This document shows, in pieces, positions 30,347 to 40,309 of a stretch of DNA of 64,000 nt. The first letter of the stretch is position 1. Every line of letters begins with the position of its first letter. The notes under the pieces were generated by a model that was given only the letters and a program-made list of their open reading frames with translations, searched no databases and was not told the DNA's origin. Source of the DNA: Gymnopilus junonius (Eukaryota > Basidiomycota > Agaricomycetes > Agaricales > Galerinaceae); the NCBI GenBank assembly GCA_015501075.1, contig JADNYJ010000002.1:682001-746000 (forward strand), given 5' to 3'. A program made the translations under genes and the position numbers.

Positions 30347-33300
30347 TCAAACATTTTCTCCTCGACTCCTCGCTTCAACCAAGCTCAGCTCGAGTGCGAA
30401 CCAGAGATCTTCATCCATGTCATCGCCTCCAGCAGGAATGGGAGACCGACCGGTGCGCGGACCATGAGCAGCAGGAGAGCCGTTGGCCAAGGCTAAGTTA
30501 GAAGTGGATGGCAGAGACGATGAAGGGTGCGAAGTCGTGCTTGAAAACGAGGTACGCTTCGTCAACGGAACTTTCCAGGCCGAGTCTGACTTTACAGACT
30601 TTGGACTCGAATTAATGGCTGGGCCAGGAGGAGACACCGACGAGGGGCCAGCAGCAGGCGAGACCTTTGTGTTGTGAATGGGCGGGAAAGAACGTTCGCC
30701 CTGATTTTCTCTTTGCAGTTCTCTTCCAATCCTGCGCCTGCTGGCTTCCTCGGCTTCAGCCTCAAAATCGAGATATTCCTCTCCGGCTTCCATTGGCTCA
30801 CGATGGGATGGGAGCCCGAGAGAGAGAACGAAGGCACCCTTCCGGTTGAGTTTGACGCGTCGGGACGCGCTATAGTTGCTAGTGTCTGCCGAGAGCGTGA
30901 CGCGAGAGGGACGCCGTTGCGGGTAGGCGTGTACCCAGATTTAGAAGACGACGACCTCGATATCGAACTAAGAGAAGCGGAAGAGGATCCGGAAGAATAA
31001 ACAGAGGAATGACCCTCAAAAGCCTCACTTGGGTTCTCATCCTCCTCCTCTTCCTCAATGTCAAAGTCGCCCTCAAACACGCCTTGTTCAGTCTCTGTGG
31101 CTTCCTCTAGCCCCCGCCTTTCGGCAGCAGAAGCCTCGTCTCGACTGAGCATCAACACATATTCGACTGCTTCCGCCTCGCTCAGACCTAAGCTCTCCAG
31201 GCCAGCGCGGTGCTCTCGTTCACGACCATACGCTCTCCTCGCCGTTTCCGCTTCGTGGTTGAGGATGGACTGCGATTCGAGGATGGTTTGGCGCATTTCA
31301 AATTGACCTGTACTTGATGTTAGGATTTGCCAGGGTAAAAGACAACGTCCACTCGATCTCACCAATATATTTCGCGCCACCGACTCTCTTCTTCCCGTGC
31401 GTGCCGGGAGCTGTACCAGGCGCATGTCTCCCTCTCACGCCCATTCCCTTCTCCTTGTTTCTTGCAGAAACAGGACCGGCATGCCAAGCGAGCACAACGC
31501 CTCCTATACCCACCACCAACACGTCTTTTTCATTGTTTACAAGCAGATGATTGACGGCTTCCCTGCCCATCTCTCCGTTGGGGTGGGCTCCTTGATGGAG
31601 GTCCCTTCCCCTGACTCTCTTGATAGGATTGACGAAGCTCCGCAGATGCTCAAAGGTCATACCATCCCAGACATGTGTCGTACCCCTCGATGACCCTGTA
31701 ACAAGCAAAAGACCATCCCACCAGAGGGCTGTGACGCTTGCCCCGTCACGGTGAGCTTCAAAGGAACGGAGCGGAGGGATTGGTTGGGTCGACGATGATG
31801 TAGCATCCCAGGCGTAAAGAGAGACACATCCGATGTGGTCGCCAACGAGCACAAGACTTGACTCTTTCCTGCCGTTTCGTGCAAAGAAAGGGACAACAAC
31901 GCTTGTAGGTCCAAAATTGGGGTCACCAAAGGGGGTTATTTCAACTTGGTCTTCTTGAGCGTCTGGCTCTACACGTACACGTACACGATAGAAGACGGGT
32001 TCATCTTCATATGCAATCAAAAATACCACATCAGGGGAAGGCTTGGGATCGATAGAGAGTGCCTTGACAGTTGGTTTCGGGGCACTGCTGTTCCTTGTAC
32101 TGCTGGTAGGACGGGAAACGGTGATCTCTTGGACGTTGGCAGCATTGAGATGGGAATTGTTGTCGGCAGCGGATCGATCAAGAGTGAAGCCAGTCCAGAC
32201 ATGGATGTCCCCACTCTCTACCACGGTGACGAGATGTCCCAAAGTCGACTGGATCAGCCCCTCGACCCTCACGCACGGATCAGGGACAACGCTGACGCGG
32301 TCCTTTTGTATAATCATCGGCGAAGTCCAGATACACATGTTGATTGGTCCTGCCTGTGTGCCCGCAGCATCCCACAATTTAACGCGTCCATCGGTACCTG
32401 CGCTGACGGCGTAAGAAGAGGCATCTATTTGGTCTGCACTCAAGTTGATCCAGCGGACATCTTGAACGGTTCCCTCATGTTCTTCGCCGACAGCACATCT
32501 TCTTACTCTCACAGTTGAATTAGTGCGCCTGGCGGAAGTGGCACCATCCATAGGCCTAGGAGCGGTGGTGATGAGGACTTGGCCCGCGCGGCTGCCCCAA
32601 GCCACGATGGCAGTGGGGCTGGCATTGGCCGGAGCCTTTTCGGCTGGCGAGGAGGAAGACAGAGCACAGGCTGTGATGTTGGGTGTGAAGTGGGCATTGG
32701 GGTTCCCGTTCCAAAGATGATTTGGATTGATGACACCCCAATTGCCTGCGGGACCGAATGCACCGAGAGCGGGACGCGCGCCAGTAGCCGAGGCATCCAA
32801 GTAGCCCGGAAGGATTTTGCCGGAAAGGGGGAATGAGCGGGCGACTATGCCGTACTGGGTGGAGGCCGTGAGGAGGGCTGTCTGGGGGACAGCGGCAGCG
32901 GGAGTGGGCAGGATGAGCATGGCAGAAACGGGGGACTGCATGAGGGGCGTATGGGTGAGGGGCAGATTCTTGGAGCGGGACCAGCGCCTGGAGAGGACAA
33001 GGTTTGCTGAGCAGGGGCAAGAGGGGAGAAAGCGCACCTTGTGATGAGATACCGCGAGATAAAGCGCTCCCTCCAGCTGGAGACATCTGTCCTGAGCAGG
33101 ATGGCGTGGTGATCGAGGTCAAGCTCGGAATCCGGGGAGACGGGCAAGAAGCGGCGGACAAAGGCGGCGCGCCAGGTGCTGTCCTGGCTTACGTGGTGGG
33201 CGAGATAGGAGCTGGTGCAGGCGAGGGCGAGGAGGGCTGGGGGGCTGAGATGCGAGGTGACCGAGGTGAGAGTCTCTGGGGGGATGCCGACGAGTCCATG

Positions 33301-33387
33301 TTGGGGGGATGCAGGGGGATTAGCTAATGTGCTGCTCTTGGTGGTCTGGCGATCGATGTGGGGTGTCGGTTGTGGTCTATATTGCAT
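30347..33387 (-). CDS. F-box and WD40-repeat protein
   Basis: The N-terminus holds an F-box (GIPPETLTSVTSHLSPPALLALACTSSYLAHHVSQD, then TWRAAFVRRF), which would dock Skp1 in an SCF ubiquitin ligase. After one intron comes a long WD40-like region: VGEEHEGTVQDVRWINL, AVSAGTDGRVKLWDAAG, ESGDIHVWTGF, LVLVGDHIGCVSLYAWD and DGLLLVTGSSRGTTHVWDGM. A helical segment (SEAEAVEYVLMLSRDEA) and a Ser/Pro-rich disordered tail end in DLWFALELSLVEARSRGENV, which resembles a ubiquitin-interacting motif. The start at 33387 is the nearest in-frame ATG before the F-box. The frame shifts between 30815 and 30870. The substrate is unknown. Confidence 0.8.
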
Positions 33388-33526
33388 ATAATCGCAAGAG
33401 GTGTGTAGTGTAGTGCGACCAAGATGACTCGCATGCCAGTCCATCCGTGGCACTCCGGCAGGCTTATGTAACGCCATCTGCAATATTCCAACCGCCCTCC
33501 GCTCTCCCTCTCTCTCCCCTCATCCC
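33388..33526. promoter_or_regulatory. 139-base divergent start region, F-box gene / m-AAA protease
   Basis: The two ATGs point apart with 139 bases between them. The half nearer the protease gene is pyrimidine-rich (CTCTCC repeats at 33500-33520), a feature often seen before fungal start sites. A shared promoter is inferred from spacing. Confidence 0.45.
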
Positions 33527-35894
33527 ATGCTCTCTCGCTCAATCAAGGCCGCTGCCAGGCTACGGCCAACTTTAGTCCCCACAGCTGCCGCCCGTGCCCT
33601 CGCCACTCCCCCCAACAAGGACCAGCACAACAAAGACTCTGCCAATCCGCCCAAGCCTCAACTCCCAAAGGCTCTCGAGGGCTTCTTCAAGCACTACAGG
33701 CAGTCACAGCCCAGCCAGCCAAAGCAGGACCAGAAATCCGACAACCAGTCTGGCGGCCCCCGCAAGAACCCCAACGAACCTCCCCCCAATAATGGCTTCA
33801 ACAACCAGCAGCTCGCCTGGGTCATAGCCTCTGCCACCGCCTACCTCCTCTGGTCGAATTCAAGTGCCCACAATTCAAAGGAGATCACATGGCAAGAGTT
33901 CAGGGCAAACTTCCTTGACAAGGGTCTCGTCGACGGCCTCACCGTCGTCAACAAGCACCTCGTCCGCGTCAAGCTCCATGCCAACGCCTCGGGTCCCCAT
34001 CCCGGAGAATACTACTTTTCCATCGGCAGCGTCGATGCTTTCGAAAGAAAGCTCGATGACGCCCAGAAACGAACTCGCCATCCCTCCCTCCGAACGCATT
34101 CCTGTCTCTTACGTCGATGAAATCTCCTCTGTCGGCGCCCTCCTCAACTTTGCTCCCACCCTCCTCCTCATCGGTGTTCTCTACTGGATATCCAGAAAAG
34201 GTTCAAGTAGCTCGGGGGGCGGCATTTTCAACATTGGAAAGAGCCGTGCAAAGCTTTTCAATCATGAAAACGATGTCAAGGTCAAGTTTGCTGATGTTGC
34301 CGGCATGGACGAGGCAAAGGAGGAAATCATGGAGTTTGTCAAATTCTTGAAGGAGCCTGCAAAGTATGAAAAACTCGGCGCCAAGATCCCACGAGGTGCC
34401 ATCCTTTCTGGTCCTCCCGGTACTGGTAAGACCCTCCTGGCCAAAGCCACCGCCGGAGAAGCCTCTGTGCCTTTCCTCTCCGTGTCCGGTTCCGAGTTTG
34501 TCGAAATGTTCGTCGGCGTAGGTTCCTCTCGAGTGCGTGATCTCTTCGCTTCGGCCAAGAAGAACGCTCCCTGTATCATCTTTATTGACGAAATCGACGC
34601 CATCGGTAAAGCCAGAGGGAAAGGCGGATCTTTTGGCGGCAACGACGAGCGGGAGTCGACATTAAATCAACTTCTCGTCGAGATGGACGGCTTCGGCACC
34701 AACGAGCACATCGTCGTCCTCGCCGGCACCAACAGACCCGACGTCCTCGACCCTGCACTCATGCGTCCGGGCCGTTTCGACAGGCACATGCCATCGACCG
34801 TCCAGACGTGTCGGGTAGAAAGGGCATCTACCTAGTGCACTTGAAACCCATTCGCCTCGAGGACGCCCTCAAGACCGACCTCCAATCCTTTGCACAGAAG
34901 CTCGCCGTCCTCACCCCTGGTTTCTCTGGTGCCGACATTGCCAATGTCTGTAATGAAGCCGCTCTCCATGCTGCCCGTAGAGGGTCGGATTACGTCGAAC
35001 AGGTCGACTTTGACACTGCGATCGAGAGAGTCATCGTCGGTTTGGAGAAGAAGAGCAGGGTGCTCAGTCCAGAGGAGAAGAAGACTGTGGCTTACCATGA
35101 AGCTGGCCATGCCATCTGCGGTTGGTTCTTGGAACATGCCGATCCTCTCCTCAAGGTCAGCATCATCCCGAGAGGTGCTGGCGCTCTTGGTTATGCCCAG
35201 GTATGTTCGTTTGACATCCAGCTCCTTTTACAAAATCTAATCCTACACAGTATCTCCCTCCCGACCGTTACCTCCTCTCCACACCCCAAATGCTGGACAG
35301 GATCTGCATGACTCTAGGTGGCCGAGTATCAGAAGAAATTTTCTTTGGTGCAGAAAACATCACAACAGGCGCTCAGGATGACTTGCAGAAAATCACCCGG
35401 ATGGCTTTCGAGGCGTGTGCCAACTATGGTATGAACGATGTCATTGGTCCCGTCAGCTATGGCGGTGATCGGGCGGCCAAGGAAAGCTGGACGAAACCGT
35501 TTAGCGAGAAGACGGCAGAGATGCTCGACTTTGAAGTTCGCAAGATGATCACCACTGCCTATGAGCGCACTCGGGAGCTGCTCACTCTCCACAGGGAGAA
35601 TGTGGAGAAGGTCGCCAAACGTCTCCTCGAGAAGGAGGTGATCACTCGGTGAGCTCTTTTTCTCTTTCTTTTTAGACCTCATGTACTCATCAAGCTTGCA
35701 GTGAGGATATGATCGAGATGCTCGGTAAACGACCATTCACTGGTCGTGCTGATGATATGGACAAGTGGCTCGACGAGAACCGGGGAGAAAGGAGTGCTCC
35801 TCCTCCCTTGGAGTCTCCATCGCCTACAGAAGTTGACGACCCCCTGCCGCAGCCTGCCCCGATTAGCAAAAGCTTAGATGATAAATTACTGTGA
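33527..35894 (+). CDS. m-AAA protease subunit (Afg3/Yta12, FtsH family)
   Basis: An ATP-dependent metalloprotease of the inner mitochondrial membrane facing the matrix; it degrades misfolded proteins and matures MrpL32. The N-terminus is a presequence ([17 protein letters not shown]). Two membrane helices are seen ([12 protein letters not shown] and [20 protein letters not shown]), the m-AAA topology. The AAA domain has Walker A GPPGTGKT, Walker [12 protein letters not shown] and [23 protein letters not shown]. The protease has HEAGH, the glycine-rich [12 protein letters not shown] and the distal metal ligand region [14 protein letters not shown]. Introns lie near 35200-35250 and 35650-35700. 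The frame breaks at 34065-34071 and 34787-34791, each needing one base, while all conserved residues remain. Codons favour C at third positions, suggesting high expression. Confidence 0.93.
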
Positions 35895-36035
35895 AGTTAC
35901 TTTGTAAAAAAAAAAAACAAGGGGTAGATATACACATGGGTTATAACATATGTACTTTATCTAATTGACACTCTCACCATGCAACACAACCACTCATTTG
36001 ACACACATTCCATCCGCAGCTCCTTTGCAAAATCA

Positions 36036-38437
36036 TTATAGTGTGTACCTAAACCCACTCCAATAGTCGCCTTTAGCCACTTTGGCTTCTTCCACCGATT
36101 TATACACCCCATTCCGTTCATGAGCACGTTTGTTGTCAATCCCTTCTATAACCTCATCTCGTTCTCCGCGCTCGCGTCGTGCGTTCTCCCTTTTGAGGTA
36201 TATCGCAAAGATGATGGAACAAATGAACCCCACCGCAATATAGGCCAAAACTATGCCATGACCGAGGCGGTACCAGGGTCTATCCTGAGAACGATACTGA
36301 TCATGAGCAGAAAGGTACAAATCAGCTCGTTGCACATGGGTTATACAACCAGCTGATCCCATTGCTTACGATGTTGGCTGTGACCGCACCATTGATATTC
36401 CCGAACCCTATAGCCATCCCAAGGGTGACGGCCCTTTTGTAAGACCCTTCAACGTTGCTAGCCACCCACGCAACAGAGTTGGCTTCGCCATGTTAAATAT
36501 TTACATTCGCGGGGGATGATCATCGTTACTCACGGATTGTCGGATATATCGCACTGCGGCGGCAGTGGCGTTAGTAAAGGTCTCTGCAAACTTTTAAAAG
36601 AAAAATGGGGCACTTACGAAACGGCCAGATAAACTGCGAAATAGGAGAGCGCAGGAGAGCGAGATACAATTAAGATGATATAAGCTATCAAACCGACACC
36701 GAAGAGCGCACTATTCCAAAGGCTTGATTCAAAAACAGCACGTCATTAGAAAAAAAAAAGGGGTCGAACTCACAAATTTATGTGGCTCCGCGTTCCAATC
36801 CTATCTCCAAGAAAACCAATAACGCATGTCATAAAACAACCCCATGCATATACGGGTACCGAGAGAAGGTTCGCCACCGTGGCACGAAAACCTGCCAAAG
36901 AATAGTTCAAAAGGTAGAAAAGGAGCTAGAAAGACCAGAATTCACCAAGCTAAAAAAGGGAGTAAGAGAAGTAGTTGAGTAACACTGGGAAAACTCACCT
37001 GGCTAATGATCGTAGGAGTGAACAAAGAAAAGGCATACAAAGGGCCATCACTGAAACCTACAATCAGGAAGGATTGCATTTGGGTGGGAAGCGCAAAATT
37101 ACAATCCCATGTATATCCCCACTTTCAGATTTTGTGTAAGTTCCACAAACCTCTTTGCACCGGTGGGTAGGACTCACTTGCGATCCAAGTCTTCCAGTCT
37201 GTCAAACTTTGCCAAATGTAGGCTCTTTTAAGAGATTCTCCTGCTGCGCTCAACTTCATGTCATCTTCCAGCCGGCGAACAACAAATAGACCTGATGGAC
37301 AGTGAGCACGGTTATAACGTCTCATCGTATTGCCGCTCACGCTCTTCTTCCGTTAGGAATTTGACTCGAGGAGAGCTTGGAAAATCAGGGATGATCCAGT
37401 AAGAAACGATTGAAAGAATGATGGTGGCTAGTCCTTCAAGGATGAAAATCCACTGCCAACCTTGAATAACCATCAGCTTGTATTACGTTAATTAAGGAGG
37501 TAGAATAACCTGTCTTGCCACCGATGCCGTTCATGTTTGAAATGGCTGCTGCCAGTAGACCACCTAAATTAGACGACAATAAGCTCCAGTGTATAGGTAC
37601 TTTCGACGGTTTGAACTTACTGAAAGCACCGGCAAGAGTTGCAGAAGAAAAAAATAAGGCAATGCGTGTTCCCATCTCCGACCGTTTGTACCAGCTGGTA
37701 AGGCAACGGGATATGAGTTCCTGCAACCAGCAGTACGAATTCAGGGGCCCACCTCGTAATAAAAAACACGATTCCTGGATACATACCAGCTTCAGCAGTG
37801 CCGAGCAAAACTCTGACGGCTACTCAGAACATTAGTACTGAGTCTGCAATCAAAGATTGACTGAGCGTACTGATCAATCCACCGTAGTCCTTTATTACAC
37901 CGTGCAGAGTCTGAGGCGCAGTGATTCAATATTAGAAAGGAGATGCTATAACGATATCATACCATAACCACTCCCCATATAAGCATCATGGAAGATAGCC
38001 ATATGGATGGCCTTACTCGGCGCAAAATAATATTACTTGCAGGCTAGAATGAATGAAAAGGTAAGCAATTGGACTACCTTTCGAAACTGTATATAAATGG
38101 ACAAACCTCCAGAAGAGCATACGGGAAAAAGAAAACGGTCAAAGCAATGAGATACTGCCGATCTGTGATGCCAATATCTTCTTCCAAGTTATATAACTAG
38201 AGCATCCATGCCAATTAAAATCTCAAATAGGAGTTTCCACTAAGGATATGATCTGACTTTTGCATTCCCTATACTTCCTCGGTCCAAGAAGTTGAGCAAG
38301 TATAGCACCGCCAACCAAGGAATAATGCGGATATCTATCTTTCGGAGGACTGCCCTTTCATCCACAGAACTATCGATAGCGTCGTGCTCTTCCTTGGAGT
38401 CGTTTGTGCCTTCCTTCGAAGAAAGGGAATGGGTCAT
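36036..38437 (-). CDS. MFS permease of the allantoate (ACS/Dal5-like) family
   Basis: A proton-coupled anion permease of the ACS family, which includes allantoate, nicotinate, pantothenate and biotin carriers. The start gives an acidic cytosolic tail (SSKEGTNDSKEEHDAIDSS), then the hallmark RKIDIRIIPWLAVLYLLNFLDRGSIGNAK. Later: EAGMYPGIVFFITRW, RIALFFSSATLAGAFSGLLA, NGIGGKTGWQWIFILEG, SYWIIPDFP, GDRIGTRSY and the C-terminal RSQDRPWYRLGHGIVLAYIAVG with a charged tail. More than ten small exons. The neighbour is UreD and a GATA-type site (TGATAAG) sits upstream near 38541, so a nitrogen-linked substrate is plausible but not shown. Confidence 0.82.
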
Positions 38438-38988
38438 GTTGAATGTAAGAAGGGATCCGCTCGACCGTAAAGTGATGAAGGAATGACTTCATTAAGTAGT
38501 TGCTCCAAATAATTTTTTTGTTTCCACGTCAACTAAAGGTCTGATAAGAAGAATCATGTTCTCATATGCACCTTGACGTGCCTAAAGAATAGGTGAGAAG
38601 ATAGAGTGGATAAGTTTGGAAAGGTGGATCGCCTTAAAACAGAGTGTCGTCCGGCGTATAGATTGGTTCCGAAACGTTCAGCACCCGTCAACGGTCAGCT
38701 AGATGTGACGAGGAAATTCCGCGCGTAGTCCGCCGCCATTGCCTATAGTGCTATTGGAGGAGTATCACTGATTCACGACCGAAAAGAACGGCTTTGGGAT
38801 GGACCCCGACCTGGGCACACATAATGCTAGTCCTATCGGCTGGCAGATTTTCCCATACACATTCGGACTGGTGCCGTAAACAGGCCCCTTTTCCAGGCTA
38901 CTTGTGATGGCGTACTGGTTTGGCAAGGAATCGGCACTTGCGAGATTTTTCTTATCAATGACATTTCCGACATCATCGTTATGCGATG
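38438..38988. promoter_or_regulatory. Region between permease start and UreD stop, with GATA-type sites
   Basis: About 550 bases with no gene seen. A TGATAAG lies near 38539-38546 and a CTTATC (GATAAG on the other strand) near 38950. GATA factors govern nitrogen-catabolite genes in fungi, and this is the upstream region of the permease. Such short sites arise often by chance. Confidence 0.35.
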
Positions 38989-39975
38989 CTAAGTAAACGC
39001 TCTTCGGAATACATCTTTGCCAACGATTTCTTCAAGCCCAGACAACGTTTGCTTGAGCCAAAATTTCACCGCTTCCGTTTCGATTCCGGCCACCCTAATG
39101 ATCAACCCCTGTCGAGCGCGATCCATGGGGCTAAGTGACCATAGGACCGGGTCAGGTATCCTTGTTTTGAAGACGGAAATCTGGTCATATCTCCCTGTAA
39201 TTTCGGCCGCGACAGATTGCAATTGAGGACCGTAGAGGACAAGCATCGCATAGCAAGAGTAGGGTAGAAGCTTCTGCCTCAGGGTTCTTTCTGGAAGCGT
39301 GTCCCCCTGACCCTCATTATCGAGCAACATGACATCCTTGGCCATCCTCTTTCCGTCATGAAATATTTCGTTGACGCTGTGGTAATGGGAGAAGGCCCAT
39401 TCCTCGCCCATAGACATACGACCAGACGTTATCCAATCCAGGATCACCGCAGATCCGCCTTCTTCGATGTAAAACCTCTGGTATTGATTGTAGGAAGCAT
39501 CACGGAAGCATGTAACAGGTTCAGGGAGTAAGAACAGGGTACTGTTTTGCGCAACATGGAAGTTTATATTCTGTCTTGTCGAAGGAATGGGGGTGCTTTG
39601 GTGATTTGCATCAGCTTTGAAATGAAGGGCGAAAGGTTTGACAGATGCCAGTCGTCTTCCCGGACGCGATTTGAAGACTTTCGTTGAACCCTGCATACGG
39701 CGCCGGTACCCTAATGAGATGCGTACATTACAGTCGAATCACTATACACTTACTTGAGACAATATAACCAATTGTGCTCCAGGCTGGATGTTTACTACAA
39801 GGTTAACCTCATCGCCCCCGACAAGGCCTCCTCCGTAAGTAAGGAGATATACAATCGCCGTTCTGTCATGAACGTAGGGTGATAGTAGCTTTAAGGGATA
39901 CATTGAAGACAGCTCTGAGAAGACAGCTCGTGCGCCATGCAATGACAGAGTGATACATCCACCTCCGGGCTGCAT
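38989..39975 (-). CDS. URE4: Urease accessory protein UreD (Ure4)
   Basis: With UreF and UreG this protein loads nickel into urease, so urea can be used as nitrogen source. Two exons (39754-39975 and 38989-39690) join in phase 0 to 307 residues. Signatures: YPLKLLSP, VYLLTYGGGLVGGDEV near the N-terminus, the LVILSQ-GSTKVFK junction across the intron, FLLPEPVTCFRDASYNQYQRF, ILDWITSGRMSMGEEWAF and MLLDNEG. Length and motif order fit fungal UreD. Other urease genes are not in the window, as is usual in fungi. Confidence 0.93.
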
Positions 39976-40309
39976 TTGTTAAAGAAAGAGGTTGAATGGA
40001 TGCGGATATGTCATTGACAGGTCCGCAATTTGCAAAATCGATTTTCGTCCGTAGAAGTCAGTAGGGCAGGCAGTTTGTAACGAATTATATTGTGGTAAGA
40101 TGCACCAATTCCGTTGTACGAGAGACGAATACAAATGAGTGTGAGCATTAGGTATAATTAAAAAGGCAGACTCCAAGAAGGCGAAAGACAGGAAATATAA
40201 GAAAACAACATGATAGAGAGGCTATCTGGAACGGCCAAGCATATAAAGGAGCATAAGACCGGGCGACTGTAATAATAATGGTCATATGATATCAGAGGGG
40301 GAGAAAGAG
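39976..40309. other. Intergenic region, no gene seen
   Basis: These 334 bases lie between the UreD start and the Byr4 stop, both on the minus strand. They should contain the UreD promoter and the Byr4 3' untranslated region. AT-rich tracts only. Confidence 0.4.

Noticed and set aside
31946..32518. 190-residue plus-strand frame
   Set aside because: It lies opposite the WD40 region of the F-box protein and shows no domain or splice logic.
34060..34800. Introns explaining the two frame breaks in the m-AAA gene
   Set aside because: No GT-AG pair of usable size fits, and the conserved sequence continues without gap on both sides.
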